Program-made: the position numbers and the translations under genes
Origin: a virus
Length of the DNA: 64,000 bases
Reading direction: 5' to 3' (one strand)
Virus record (IMG/VR): IMGVR_UViG_3300049489_000283
Coordinates: 27,550 to 91,549 of that record
Notes under the pieces: model-generated
What the model was told of the DNA's origin: nothing
The model's database searches: none
Seen by the model: the letters and a program-made list of their open reading frames with translations, nothing else
Shown: one piece after another, positions 1 to 9,133 of the stretch
Layout of the letters: each line of letters opens with the position of its first letter
Numbering within the stretch: the stretch's first letter is position 1

Positions 1-1
1 A

Positions 2-3000
2 CCCGACCTGACCCAGCGGATCGAGCTGATGGCGGAGCAGATCGAGTACGACATCGATGCGGAGAACATGACAGCCGAAGATCTTGCTGATCAGTTCGAG
101 ATCACGGTCGAGCAGGCGGAGTCTGTGCTTGAAGAGGCTGAAGGCGACAACCGTGAAGCAGCCAAGCTGGTCGCCACCGCGAAGCTGGATGGAGGCAACG
201 AGAAGGTGCTGTCGGTCTTCCTAAAGATCGAGAAGCCTGTGTTTGTCGGTGACCCGAAGTGGGGCAAGGGGTCACGCCGACCGGCCAGTGGCGAGACGTT
301 CTTTGATGTGGAGTACAGCGAAGAGGATGCTGAGGGCCGGACTCCAGACGACGACGACTTCGACCCAGACACTGCGGAGTTTGGTGAGCCAAAAGGAAAG
401 CTCGTTGATTTCATGGAGGCGCTGAGAAGCGAAGCGTCCGATCGCGGCTACGACGCGGATGACCGGATCGAAGAGTTAATGCAGATTGCGATGGAGAATG
501 AAGGCATGAGGGCAGGGGAGATCCTGTCCAGGGTCAAATCGCTGGACGTGTTTATGGACTCGCAGCGAGATGACGGGAGGTTTGAAGGTGGCGACATCAT
601 GGCAGCGGCGCTGCGGCGCGCTGGATTCGATGGGCTTGTCTACATGGATGCTTCGGAGCATTTCCCGAATTTCGGAGTGCGCAGCGGGCAGCCGATACCA
701 GAGGGGACGCGGCACTACGTGGTGTGGGACTCCAAGCAGATCAAGTCATCGGACGAGAATGAAGGGACGTTTGATCCAGAGAATCCGAGCATCAGGAAGG
801 CGCTGCCAGCCAGGAAGAAGAGCAGCGATTGTGGCGCAAATGGTCCAGGTGGCGGCGGGTTCCAGCCAGGAAATGATTGCGCATCATCGGGTGGTTCTTC
901 CGGCGGTGGCGTGGATCGCGACAAGTTCATCGATTTCATGAAGCATAAGACGAGCTACGGTGACGAGCAGGTCGCCGAGGTGGTGAAGAATCCGTCAAAG
1001 CAAACCATGAAACGGTTTTATCTTGAGAGCAGCAGCCGGTACGGATCTGAGCCGCTGCGCGGTTTTGCTGGTCGCAACGGCGACCTGTACGTCTGGAGCG
1101 ATCCGACGTTTCTTCATGACACCGCTGACTATGAGATCGGCGATATGGTCGGACCATACAAGAAGGTGCTGCTTTGGATGAACAAAGACGGAGCAGTAAC
1201 TGGCTACTCGGGAGGGCAGGTTGAGGACGAAGGCGATGGCGACAGCTTGAAGAAACTGATGGAATCACACGCGGGCTATCAGGCGGTCAAGAAATCGATC
1301 AAGGGAAAACGCAAGAGTTCCGACTGCGGAGCCAATGCGCCGGGAGGTGGTGGATTTCAGACCGGTAACTCGTGCGCGTCGGGAGGTGGTGGAGGCGGCG
1401 CTACAGGCGACGGACGCCGAAGGCCAAAATTCGACAACCCGCGAATGAGGGAAGGTTACAACGAATTGCAGGAGGAGTTCCACAAGATCCCGGCGACCGC
1501 TCGCGCCAAGTTCTTCGAGGAGTACAAGAAGGGCGGCAAGGCAAGAGACAAGGCGATCGAGATCGCCAAGGAGAACGGCTTGGACGCTGAGAAGATCCAT
1601 GCCTACATGAAGGCCGAAGACGAACTGGCCCGCAACGAGAAGGAGCGGAGAGCCTACGAGCGATCTGGTCCCGAGTATGCGCCGGACGTTGAGGGCAACA
1701 GGTCGAAGAATCCACAGGTCCAGTCGCCTGAGTTCAAGCAGTGGTTTGGCGATTCGAAGATCGTCAACGAGGACGGATCGCCACGGGTTCTGTTCCACGG
1801 GACTCGCGCGGACTTCAATGAGTTCGAAGTGTCGGATGACGGATTGGTGAATGAGACGATGGGTGTCCACGTCGCCAAAGATCCCAAACTGACCGATGCG
1901 TTTTCTGTCGGCACCTACGCGGCCAGTTCAGCGTGGAGTGAGGGGGAGGACGCGGTCAAGACTCGGAGCAAGGATGGCCACCGAATACCCGACATGATCA
2001 AGCCTGGAGGCAATACCAAGCCGGTGTTCGTCAAGATGGAGAAGCCGTACATCATGCCGAACTACGGCTCGATGGATCAGCACAACATCCGGATCGATGT
2101 CTTCGACAAGGTCTTCCGTGAAGACAAAAACGCTTTCATCCATTTTGCGACTTCAACCCGCAACGTGAGTCCCGAAGAAGCCGAGGACGCTTACGAGCGA
2201 CTCAGTAGGAATGAGCCGATCGAGAACGGAAACCTCTCGGTTCCACAGTCCTACATCGACGAGTATGGCAGCGGGTTCGCTGGCTTTGCTTCCAACTACA
2301 GCCCAGAGTTTGCTCCGGACTACAAGGGAAAAGACTGGAAGAACTGGGCCGGGAAGCGGTACAAGGAGATCATGGTCTCGCAGGGCTACGACGGGATCAT
2401 CTACGAGAACACCAGCGGCAATGAGGTGGGCCACGACGGCAAGATCGATCACACGTCCTACATCGTGTTCGATCCAAAGAACATCAAGAGCGCCACGGGG
2501 AACGAAGGGAAATTCAATCCCGAGTCGGCTGACATTCGCAAGTCGATGAGGCATCTGCTTTCGCCATCTCATCAGCGATGGCTGCGTGGCCAGATGAAGC
2601 GTTTCGTCGCTCAAGTCAAGGCGAGCGAATGTGGAGCCAATGCGCCGGGCGGGGGAGGATTCCAGCCGGGCAACACTTGCGCTGGCGAGGGCGGCGGCAC
2701 AGCGACCGATGAGATGCCAGGGTTCATCAACAAGGAGACGCTGAAGAAGAACAAGTCGCTGGTCGAGGATCTGTTTGGCCCGGACTTCTATGAGTTCGCG
2801 ATAAAGCAGAAGGAAGGGACTCCATTCCTCAATGCCTGGGCTGCTTTCACGCTGAAGGATTCGGTGAAAGACAAGTCACCACGGCGGCGCATGGATGTCA
2901 CCAAGAGCCCGGCTTTCAAGCGATGGTTTGCCGATTCGAAAGTGGTGAACGACGACGGAAAGCCGCTGGTTGTCTACCACGGCAGCGGCAACTTGATTAC

Positions 3001-4825
3001 CGAGTTCAAGACTGATTTGGACCTTGGCCCAGAGCGGGCCAACGCGGCGTTCTTCAGTAGTTCTCCATCTGTGAGTAGTGGGTACGCAACATACGAGACG
3101 ACGGAGGAGAAGCTGCTTTCAAAGCAGGTTTCCGATATTTATGCCGATCAGTACAACGACTGGATGGAACTCGGATACAGCTCTCTCCCTGGTGAAGACG
3201 CTCGGGTCCGCATTGCCAACGATCTGCTTGATTCTGGAGAGATCACCAGAGAGACGTACGACCGCTTGGGTAGCTACGATGATCGGATGTACGACCTTGG
3301 ACAAACAAAGATCAAGGATGGGACGCCGAACCTGACTCCCGTCTATTTGAGTCTCAAGAATCCGATGGTGGTCGATGCGAATGGCATGTCGTGGGATTTT
3401 GTTGTTGAACAGACGCTTCAGAGAGTGGATCGTTCTGTCCATGACGGAGTGATCTTCAAGAACGTCAATGACAACGCCAATGATTCGAGCGAGTTGGCGA
3501 CCACCTACGCAGTATTCGATCCTGAAAACATCAAGAGCGCAACGGGTAATTCTGGTGACTTTGATCGATCATCCAGGGACATCAAGAAGGCCATGCCTCC
3601 CATGATTAAATCGATGAACATCTATTCGCACGGTCTTCTGCTGGAGCTACAGGAGGAGATCGAGAACTTTGTGTTCGACACGGATCGCTCGTGCGGCGGC
3701 ATGTGTGACCCGGTGGTTCGACACTGCATCGGCCACGTCTGCGATGACCTGTCAGACATGCTGGACGAGATAAACGACCTGACCGAGTTCGTTTACGGGA
3801 ACAGCCCGAAGATGAAGTCGGCTGACTGTGGCGCTAACGCGCCAGGCGGCGGCGGCTTCCAGCCTGGGAATGATTGTGCGTCGGGCGGCGGCGGCGGTCG
3901 GTGGCGGCTTCCCACGAGCGACACCGAGCTGGTCAGCCTTGAAGGGGCTCCCGCTGAGGGCGACCAAGTCTATCTTGGCGAGGAAGAATACCGGGTCATG
4001 CGGGTCTACTCGGACGGCAAGATTGGTGTGCTCGGTCGCAAGAACGGTGACGCCAAGAAGGTTGAAGCTGGCGACCTGAAGAAGCTGGTTGACAAGAAGA
4101 AGGGTTCTGGCTCCAGCAAGGCAGACGAGATCTTCGGGAAGAGCAAGCCGCCAACGGTCGCGATCGGCAAAGGGTTTGAGTCGGCGCGGGCCGGTGTTTT
4201 GACATCGTTGGGGATTCCCAGGAACACGACCAACGAAGAGCTGGCCAAGTTGTGCGGTTACCGGGACGACACCACCGAGGTGATGGTCTCGCACGAGAGT
4301 CGCCCATCCAAGCTGGTGATGTCGTCTTACGGCCCAGGGTACAGGAACATCCGGCAGCTAACCCGCGACGAGAACGGCGATCTGGTGCTCAAGAACGTGA
4401 TCTTCACGGTGGACGAGGACTATCAGAAGAAGGGGATCGGCGCTGAAGTGTTCTCCCGTCAGGTCGAGCAGGCCAGGAAGATGGGGGTCAAGCGGATCGA
4501 GACCAACGCGCTGCGGGCCGACGACGAGGATGGGAAGCCCGGAGGGGAGGCCAATGGGTACGCGACTTGGCCGAAATTTGGCTACGACGCCCATATCAAC
4601 ATGAAGGACATGGCCGGGATCGAGGACACGCTGAAGAAAGGCCTCAAGAAGAATCCCGAGTACAAGAACGTCACTAAGATTTCCGAGATCATGAAGACGC
4701 CGGAGGGTCGTGAGTGGTGGACCAAGTACGGGATCACGTTCGACATGGAGTTCGATCTGAGTGATAACTCGCACTCCATGAAAATCTTCAATGCCTACAT
4801 GGAGGCCAAAAGGAAGAAGAAATGA
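2..4825 (+). CDS. Polyvalent protein: ADP-ribosyltransferase-like modules plus GNAT domain (5' partial)
   Basis: The frame is already open at the left edge, so the N-terminus is missing; the first visible Met is at 29. Numbered from that Met, residues about 60-262 look like the C-terminal half of an ADP-ribosyltransferase domain of the phage polyvalent-protein type. A second copy spans about 565-845 (FKQWFGDSKIVNEDG, then VLFHGT) and a third about 960-1190 (FKRWFADSKVVNDDG, then VVYHGS). Each copy ends in a V-F/W-D-x-K/E-x-I-K-S segment. Residues about 1440-1530 form a GNAT acetyltransferase (QKKGIGAEVFSRQ is the acetyl-CoA loop). Four copies of a Cys/Gly linker, CGANAPGGGGFQPGNDCA or close, start near residues 267, 432, 867 and 1266 and separate the modules. 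Such proteins are usually encoded near the portal/MuF genes and may enter the host with the DNA. Targets are unknown. The residue 290-425 module is unrecognised. Confidence 0.85.
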   Translation, partial: PDLTQRIELMAEQIEYDIDAENMTAEDLADQFEITVEQAESVLEEAEGDNREAAKLVATAKLDGGNEKVLSVFLKIEKPVFVGDPKWGKGSRRPASGETFFDVEYSEEDAEGRTPDDDDFDPDTAEFGEPKGKLVDFMEALRSEASDRGYDADDRIEELMQIAMENEGMRAGEILSRVKSLDVFMDSQRDDGRFEGGDIMAAALRRAGFDGLVYMDASEHFPNFGVRSGQPIPEGTRHYVVWDSKQIKSSDENEGTFDPENPSIRKALPARKKSSDCGANGPGGGGFQPGNDCASSGGSSGGGVDRDKFIDFMKHKTSYGDEQVAEVVKNPSKQTMKRFYLESSSRYGSEPLRGFAGRNGDLYVWSDPTFLHDTADYEIGDMVGPYKKVLLWMNKDGAVTGYSGGQVEDEGDGDSLKKLMESHAGYQAVKKSIKGKRKSSDCGANAPGGGGFQTGNSCASGGGGGGATGDGRRRPKFDNPRMREGYNELQEEFHKIPATARAKFFEEYKKGGKARDKAIEIAKENGLDAEKIHAYMKAEDELARNEKERRAYERSGPEYAPDVEGNRSKNPQVQSPEFKQWFGDSKIVNEDGSPRVLFHGTRADFNEFEVSDDGLVNETMGVHVAKDPKLTDAFSVGTYAASSAWSEGEDAVKTRSKDGHRIPDMIKPGGNTKPVFVKMEKPYIMPNYGSMDQHNIRIDVFDKVFREDKNAFIHFATSTRNVSPEEAEDAYERLSRNEPIENGNLSVPQSYIDEYGSGFAGFASNYSPEFAPDYKGKDWKNWAGKRYKEIMVSQGYDGIIYENTSGNEVGHDGKIDHTSYIVFDPKNIKSATGNEGKFNPESADIRKSMRHLLSPSHQRWLRGQMKRFVAQVKASECGANAPGGGGFQPGNTCAGEGGGTATDEMPGFINKETLKKNKSLVEDLFGPDFYEFAIKQKEGTPFLNAWAAFTLKDSVKDKSPRRRMDVTKSPAFKRWFADSKVVNDDGKPLVVYHGSGNLITEFKTDLDLGPERANAAFFSSSPSVSSGYATYETTEEKLLSKQVSDIYADQYNDWMELGYSSLPGEDARVRIANDLLDSGEITRETYDRLGSYDDRMYDLGQTKIKDGTPNLTPVYLSLKNPMVVDANGMSWDFVVEQTLQRVDRSVHDGVIFKNVNDNANDSSELATTYAVFDPENIKSATGNSGDFDRSSRDIKKAMPPMIKSMNIYSHGLLLELQEEIENFVFDTDRSCGGMCDPVVRHCIGHVCDDLSDMLDEINDLTEFVYGNSPKMKSADCGANAPGGGGFQPGNDCASGGGGGRWRLPTSDTELVSLEGAPAEGDQVYLGEEEYRVMRVYSDGKIGVLGRKNGDAKKVEAGDLKKLVDKKKGSGSSKADEIFGKSKPPTVAIGKGFESARAGVLTSLGIPRNTTNEELAKLCGYRDDTTEVMVSHESRPSKLVMSSYGPGYRNIRQLTRDENGDLVLKNVIFTVDEDYQKKGIGAEVFSRQVEQARKMGVKRIETNALRADDEDGKPGGEANGYATWPKFGYDAHINMKDMAGIEDTLKKGLKKNPEYKNVTKISEIMKTPEGREWWTKYGITFDMEFDLSDNSHSMKIFNAYMEAKRKKK

Positions 4826-4941
4826 GCCGAGAAGAGACTGACCTGAGCGATGAGGACGAAGAAGCCCTGGATGCGGCCTGGGAGTCTGTCTACGGGAGCG
4901 AAGCCAAGAAGGAAGACGAGGAGGATCAGGAAGATTCTTGA
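4822..4941 (+). CDS. Small acidic protein, 39 aa
   Basis: ATG overlaps the stop of the upstream polyvalent protein (ATGA), which implies translational coupling. The product is very acidic, rich in Asp and Glu throughout, with no recognisable domain. Its coupling suggests a role with the large upstream protein, for example as a partner or inhibitor, but nothing in the sequence proves this. Confidence 0.6.
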   Translation: MSREETDLSDEDEEALDAAWESVYGSEAKKEDEEDQEDS

Positions 4942-5022
4942 GAATCCAGCGCCCTGGTTGCCCTCCGTCTGAGCCTGTTGGAGAGTGAGATCGTTCGCAA
5001 CACGTCCAACGGGAGAACAGAG

Positions 5023-5382
5023 ATGGCAAAGAAGAGACAGGTAAGCGATGAGGTCAAGGCACTGGAGGCAAGGGTCGCCGAGCTGGAGAAAGAGCTTGCA
5101 GCGCATCGGGTTTATGCCCACGGTTTGCATTGCTTCATCGATGAAATCGTCAATTCCATGACAGTTCCGACCAAGGCAGCCTGGAGGGTCAATTCGCTTC
5201 GGAGAATCAGGCAGTTGCAGGCGATGAAGGGGCGAGATCTGAAGTACATCGACGAGCGGATCGCGGAAGCTATTGAGGTGAGGGATAACCCAAATGAAGT
5301 CAAGGCGAGGGCCAATGAGGTCCGTGAAGATCTTAGTCGGCGTGCTTCTTTGCAGGCTGGGGATTCACCGCTGGTCGGATGA
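5023..5382 (+). CDS. Coiled-coil protein, 119 aa
   Basis: The first half (VKALEARVAELEKELAAH) has clear heptad character and should form a coiled coil; the rest is charged and helical. The ATG at 5023 is preferred to an upstream in-frame ATG because GGGAGAACAGAG lies just before it. No family was recognised. It sits between the polyvalent protein and tail genes, so a virion-assembly or scaffold-like role is possible but unproven. Its 3' end overlaps the next gene. Confidence 0.65.
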   Translation: MAKKRQVSDEVKALEARVAELEKELAAHRVYAHGLHCFIDEIVNSMTVPTKAAWRVNSLRRIRQLQAMKGRDLKYIDERIAEAIEVRDNPNEVKARANEVREDLSRRASLQAGDSPLVG

Positions 5383-5482
5383 GTACCTCCAGCCGCCGAT
5401 GACCTACTACCGCCATTGCCATCGCTGCATGAAGAAGTGGATCACGCGGGTGTCGTGGGGGCACGATCACTTCAATCAGTGA
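5294..5482 (+). CDS. Small Cys/His protein, DUF1660-like, 62 aa
   Basis: The pattern LLCRLGIHRW followed by YRHCHRCMKKW resembles the small prophage proteins grouped as DUF1660, which have a hydrophobic start, an L-x-G-H/x-x-W segment and a C-x-x-C pair. A zinc-binding knuckle is likely. It overlaps the 3' end of the coiled-coil gene in another frame. A second in-frame ATG at 5315 is an alternative start; the first has the better-spaced GAGGG upstream. Confidence 0.6.
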   Translation: MKSRRGPMRSVKILVGVLLCRLGIHRWSDEYLQPPMTYYRHCHRCMKKWITRVSWGHDHFNQ

Positions 5483-5552
5483 TCGGCCCTGGTGGAATCG
5501 GCCCAGCGATCAGGTAGCCTGGGGTCCAAACTCCTTCAATCAGGATGGACAG

Positions 5553-6278
5553 ATGGCCGAGATCGCTGTAGTGGACAACAAGGATGGCACGGGCGCGACG
5601 TTCACGATCACCAACGTGGTCGGGACGGCTTCGCTCTACACGGCTGGCTATTTCGGCAATGTGGCGACCAACACGTTCGTGAAGCACTTTGACACGGCGT
5701 TGGATCGCGTCCAGTCGGTGTCGATCCCGGTCGGCTCCTACGCTGCGGTGGTCGTGGACGGCGCTGGCCCGGCGGCGCCTGTCGGCTTCCGGGTGACAGA
5801 TGGAAATCTGGGGTTCCATGAGAAGTGTCTCCGGGAGATCCGGAATCACATGATGGGGCTGAACCTCAGTTCGTTCCCTACCGATCCAGGGAAGTACAAG
5901 CTCCACAAGCGACCGGCCAACAGCTACCTGGAACTGAAGGATGTTTGCGGAAGCAATATCCTGGGCGTTCATTTCTGGAAGCGGCCCGAGCAGCGCCCCG
6001 TCATCGGGACAAACACTGAATGGGACATCTCCTACGTGATCGAGATGGTCCTGGTGAAGAGCAACCAGTTGAGCAACCTGTCGGATTCGAACTGGACGCT
6101 GGACCGGGAGCGGATCTTACGCAGCTTCGGTATCTGCCCGCTGCCAGCAATCCCGGAGATCTTCCTGGTCGAGTTCTACCCAGGTGTTCTTTACAACGAC
6201 GTGGCGGATGTCGGGGTCGATGCACAGGCGATCCAGTTCTATTGCCGGATGTACCAGCCAGTGACCTACGGGGTGTGA
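5553..6278 (+). CDS. Putative virion structural or connector protein, 241 aa
   Basis: Begins after a purine-rich AGGATGG site. The N-terminal 70 residues are beta-rich and Gly/Ala/Val-rich (NKDGTGATFTITN), and the remainder mixes alpha and beta. No named family was recognised. It directly precedes the tail tube gene, a position usually held by head-tail connector or tail-terminator proteins, so a structural role is inferred from order alone. Confidence 0.6.
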   Translation: MAEIAVVDNKDGTGATFTITNVVGTASLYTAGYFGNVATNTFVKHFDTALDRVQSVSIPVGSYAAVVVDGAGPAAPVGFRVTDGNLGFHEKCLREIRNHMMGLNLSSFPTDPGKYKLHKRPANSYLELKDVCGSNILGVHFWKRPEQRPVIGTNTEWDISYVIEMVLVKSNQLSNLSDSNWTLDRERILRSFGICPLPAIPEIFLVEFYPGVLYNDVADVGVDAQAIQFYCRMYQPVTYGV

Positions 6279-6358
6279 CGGTCGCACTGGAACGTGACCC
6301 CTGTTGTCCTTCTGATGCGGTGGCGAAGTAGGCCACTTCTCAGAGAGAGACACAGTCA

Positions 6359-7300
6359 ATGGCATGTATTACCAACGTCCCACGTAGTCACAAGTTCGGC
6401 GTCACTGCCTTCGGTGACTTCAACGCCACCAACGGCACCGCCGTCAGCTCGGTTTTTCGCCAGATCAGCAACGGTCTTTCGACGACCCCCGTGTTCGAAC
6501 AAGACGAAGGCCACAACGGCACGCCGTTCTACGCTTCCGAAGGTGTGGTGAAGACATCTGAAGCCGGTTCCGGCAGCGTGGTTCTCCAGCCTCGCGCCGA
6601 CGAGCTGCGGGTGATCCTTCCGCTGTTGCTCGGTGGCACGTTTGCGGGGAACATCATCGAGCCGGACATCAATGGCTACTGCCAATACTTCAAGGCGTCC
6701 CGCGACGTGAAGGTGGCGGTGTTCGAGTTCCTGAACTGCAAGACCAGCCAGTGGACGCTCTCCAGCAGCCGGAGCCAATCAAAGCTACAGCTTGACTGGG
6801 GTATTGAGGCTTGCGGCAGCGCACGGCAGGCGGCTGGCACGTTCCCGGTCCTGAACTTCAGCACGCAGCCTCCGTTTGTTCACACATCGTCCACGTTCAC
6901 GATCGACGGTCGTGTGGTCCCGGTGGATGATGTCCAGCTTTCCGGCAACAACAACTTGACCACCGATTTGTTCTACAACTCGGTGACCAGGACGGCGCTG
7001 CCAGCCGGTCGTCAGATGTTTACCTTGACGGCAACCAGCCCATTCGACACCAGCCTGGACTTGGCTTGGATGGACATTGCTTCGGCCAGCGTGGCTGCTA
7101 GCATCGTCTACACGACGGCGTCCGGTACGCTGAGCCTGACGATCAACATCCCGGCGATGCACCCCGTGATCCCGACGCCTCAGACGCCAGCCGGTGAGCA
7201 GCCGGTGAGGTTTGAGCAGATTGTCTGGACAGCGCGATCCAAGGGGACCGGCGGGTCGTATCAAGCGCCGATTCGGTTTACGATCGACGACATCGTCTAA
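6359..7300 (+). CDS. Major tail tube protein, 313 aa
   Basis: A Ser/Thr/Gly-rich beta protein of 313 residues with no signal peptide or membrane segment. The C-terminal half contains an Ig-like stretch (FTIDGRVVPVDDVQLSGNN, then FEQIVWTARSKG) of the sort seen in phage tail tube proteins. Placement fits: it comes shortly before the virion-morphogenesis, chaperone and tape measure genes. It would polymerise into the tail tube around the tape measure. GAGAGAGA upstream acts as the ribosome binding site. Confidence 0.75.
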   Translation: MACITNVPRSHKFGVTAFGDFNATNGTAVSSVFRQISNGLSTTPVFEQDEGHNGTPFYASEGVVKTSEAGSGSVVLQPRADELRVILPLLLGGTFAGNIIEPDINGYCQYFKASRDVKVAVFEFLNCKTSQWTLSSSRSQSKLQLDWGIEACGSARQAAGTFPVLNFSTQPPFVHTSSTFTIDGRVVPVDDVQLSGNNNLTTDLFYNSVTRTALPAGRQMFTLTATSPFDTSLDLAWMDIASASVAASIVYTTASGTLSLTINIPAMHPVIPTPQTPAGEQPVRFEQIVWTARSKGTGGSYQAPIRFTIDDIV

Positions 7301-7334
7301 GCGGTGTTTTTTTGGTTTCTAAAAGGATGACCCT

Positions 7335-7604
7335 GTGTTGAAGATTGATTGCACGAAAGACGTGTCAAAGAGAGCCGAAGGATTCGATTCGATCGAGAAT
7401 TTCCGGAGGCTGTTGATGTACTCCAACCGTCCGTTCGATGTGACGATCACAAAGGACGGAAATGGGCAGTCCGTGATGCAGGTCACGGCATATCCGGCGA
7501 TCCCGGAGGCCCAGGTAGAGGACCAAGTGGATGAGAACCCGACAGAGGAATCAGAGCCAGAACCGGTGACCTCTTCGAGCGCCAAACGAAAGCGAGATCT
7601 CTAA
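7335..7604 (+). CDS. Hypothetical protein, 89 aa (GTG start)
   Basis: Starts at GTG eight bases after AAAAGGA. The N-terminal two thirds look like a small alpha/beta fold, and the C-terminus is acidic and Pro/Glu-rich (EESEPEPVTSSS) ending in basic residues. It lies between the tail tube gene and a strong terminator, so it closes that transcript. A tail-assembly role is possible but no family was recognised. Confidence 0.6.
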   Translation: MLKIDCTKDVSKRAEGFDSIENFRRLLMYSNRPFDVTITKDGNGQSVMQVTAYPAIPEAQVEDQVDENPTEESEPEPVTSSSAKRKRDL

Positions 7605-7634
7605 CTCTTGATCGCAAGATCAGGGGCTCCCGAT

Positions 7635-7672
7635 CGGCTGGCCGGAGGTTGCGATTCCGGCCAGCCGTTTTT
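7635..7672 (+). terminator. Strong intrinsic terminator after the tail tube unit
   Basis: A perfect 12-bp inverted repeat, CGGCTGGCCGGA with TCCGGCCAGCCG, has a 9-base loop and is followed by TTTTT. It ends transcription from the tail tube genes and shows that the next gene starts downstream at 7686, not inside the hairpin. Confidence 0.9.
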
Positions 7673-7685
7673 GTTTGGAGGGGCA

Positions 7686-8228
7686 GTGATTCGAGATACC
7701 TACGACCGGTTCGCCATCGTGGACCTGAAGCCGATCCATCTTCCTGACGTGATGGAGATCGCAAGGCTGACCTATGGTGTTCAGCAGGAGAAGCGATTCT
7801 TCACCGGCAGGATCACCGCGATGAACTCCAAGAGTCTGGTTGCCCAGCAGGTGCTGACCGGAAGCCTGATGGGGTTCCTGATCTCGCATGTGTCTGGCAA
7901 GGACGTTCACATTTCGACGCTAGCGGTTCATCCATCGCACCGTAGGAGAGGCGTGGGCACGGCGATCTTGCAGCGCCTGATGGTGATGATTCCTGGGCAG
8001 GTAACCTGGACTGTGGCGAGAGAGTCGCGGCTGGAGTCGCATCGGTTTCTGGCTAGTGCTGGATTCCGAGCGGTGGCGGTTTCGCGTAGCCACTTCGATG
8101 ACACTGGAGAAGACGGCTACCTGATGGTTCATAGTGCAAATGCAGAAGATATGAGGTGGATTGATGGCGATCTGGGCCAGCGATTTCGCAAAGATGCTGC
8201 GACGGTTAAACGACGAAGCGATAGCTGA
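7686..8228 (+). CDS. GNAT family N-acetyltransferase, 180 aa
   Basis: The core LAVHPSHRRRGVGTAILQRL contains the R-x-x-G-x-G acetyl-CoA binding loop, followed by a second helix-strand unit (ESHRFLASAGFRAV) typical of GNAT enzymes. The GTG start is preceded by GGAGGGG and lies just after the terminator. Its 3' end overlaps the next gene. Acceptor substrate unknown; an acetyltransferase inside a tail cassette could modify a tail or host protein. Confidence 0.85.
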   Translation: MIRDTYDRFAIVDLKPIHLPDVMEIARLTYGVQQEKRFFTGRITAMNSKSLVAQQVLTGSLMGFLISHVSGKDVHISTLAVHPSHRRRGVGTAILQRLMVMIPGQVTWTVARESRLESHRFLASAGFRAVAVSRSHFDDTGEDGYLMVHSANAEDMRWIDGDLGQRFRKDAATVKRRSDS

Positions 8229-8631
8229 CGAGAAGCGTGAAGAGTCGAAGGAGATCGCGGCGCTTGTTCGCGATCAGGTGATCGAGAACTTCTACTCTGA
8301 GAGCGACAGCGATGGAAACTCGTGGCTCCCGAGAAAGGGCAATCCGGCGCATCTGCCGCTCCGGCTGTCGTGGCGGATGTTTGCCGCCGGTACCGTGAAG
8401 GGGGCTCCGGGATCGATCGAGGAGATCACCAACGAAGAGATCCTGGTGGGGATCAACGGGTCCGTGGTGAAGTACGCAGCCGTCCAGCAGTTCGGGACCA
8501 GGGACGGTCGAGTCCCGGCGCGGGAGTATTACTACGTGAAGATCGAGGACTTGGTGAAGCTGGAGCCGCCGATCCACGATGCACTCATGAGAATCCTTGA
8601 TCATCAGGTCTCGCTGGTCCAAGCGGCTTGA
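8164..8631 (+). CDS. Virion morphogenesis / tail completion protein (Mu gpG / P2 gpS-like), 155 aa
   Basis: The pattern W-L-P-R near residue 45, then a L-R-L-S-W-R-M-F segment, and then YAAVQQFGTRDGRVPAREYY matches the phage virion morphogenesis family, in which proteins act at the head-tail junction or tail end. The ATG at 8164 follows GAGGTGGA and overlaps the acetyltransferase gene by 65 bases, a compact arrangement. Confidence 0.75.
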   Translation: MAIWASDFAKMLRRLNDEAIADEKREESKEIAALVRDQVIENFYSESDSDGNSWLPRKGNPAHLPLRLSWRMFAAGTVKGAPGSIEEITNEEILVGINGSVVKYAAVQQFGTRDGRVPAREYYYVKIEDLVKLEPPIHDALMRILDHQVSLVQAA

Positions 8632-8698
8632 ATATGCCGAAATCCAGGTTTCAATGGGTTCTTCACTGGATTCGATTCACCGCGATCAAGGAATGATT

Positions 8699-9133
8699 AT
8701 GGCCATCTTGGGCTTCATCGACGACGGTCAAACCCTCACCCGATTCATCAAAGGACGGGCACGTCTCTGGAGCGACTGCCGGATCACGTTTCGCGCGACA
8801 GCGCCAAAGGATCATGCAATCGTCGAGCGAAAGGTGAAGGAGCTTTACGATCGCGGCAAGCGAGCAGAGGCCGAGGAGATGGTTTACGAGACCATCGCGA
8901 AGCGGATTCTCAGGTGGGACTTCCTGGACGACAACGGAGTCCCGATCAACGGCGCCCCGGCGGTGTCCGCCGATGCGATCAAACGCACGGTGACCGGGCT
9001 ACAGGATCGATTCATCGCGATCGTGTACAGCGGTGTCGATGGCGGTGATCCAGATCCAGCCGACGAGGAGCAATCGACTGAATCGGCCCGGACGCACATG
9101 GAGGAGACGGAAAAAAACTCAATGCAGCCTTGA
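8699..9133 (+). CDS. Tail assembly chaperone, upstream frame (G-type), 144 aa
   Basis: It reads FIDDGQTLTRFIKG, a helical middle with KRILRWDFLDDNG, then VSADAIKRTVTGLQDRFIAIVYSG. This is the usual layout of phage tail chaperones: a beta-rich N-terminus, the phrase WD-x-x-D-x-x-G-x-P, and a C-terminal helical region. It sits directly before the tape measure gene and ends four codons beyond an A AAA AAC slippery heptamer, so a fraction of ribosomes should shift into the downstream frame. ATG 8699 follows AAGGA; two in-frame upstream Met codons are less well placed. Confidence 0.8.
   Translation: MAILGFIDDGQTLTRFIKGRARLWSDCRITFRATAPKDHAIVERKVKELYDRGKRAEAEEMVYETIAKRILRWDFLDDNGVPINGAPAVSADAIKRTVTGLQDRFIAIVYSGVDGGDPDPADEEQSTESARTHMEETEKNSMQP
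9112..9118 (+). promoter_or_regulatory. Programmed -1 ribosomal frameshift site, A AAA AAC
   Basis: The heptamer is in the correct reading phase for the chaperone gene (codons AAA AAC preceded by A). A -1 slip moves ribosomes into the 9118-9552 frame and bypasses the stop at 9131-9133. This is the standard G/GT strategy of long-tailed phages. Confidence 0.85.
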
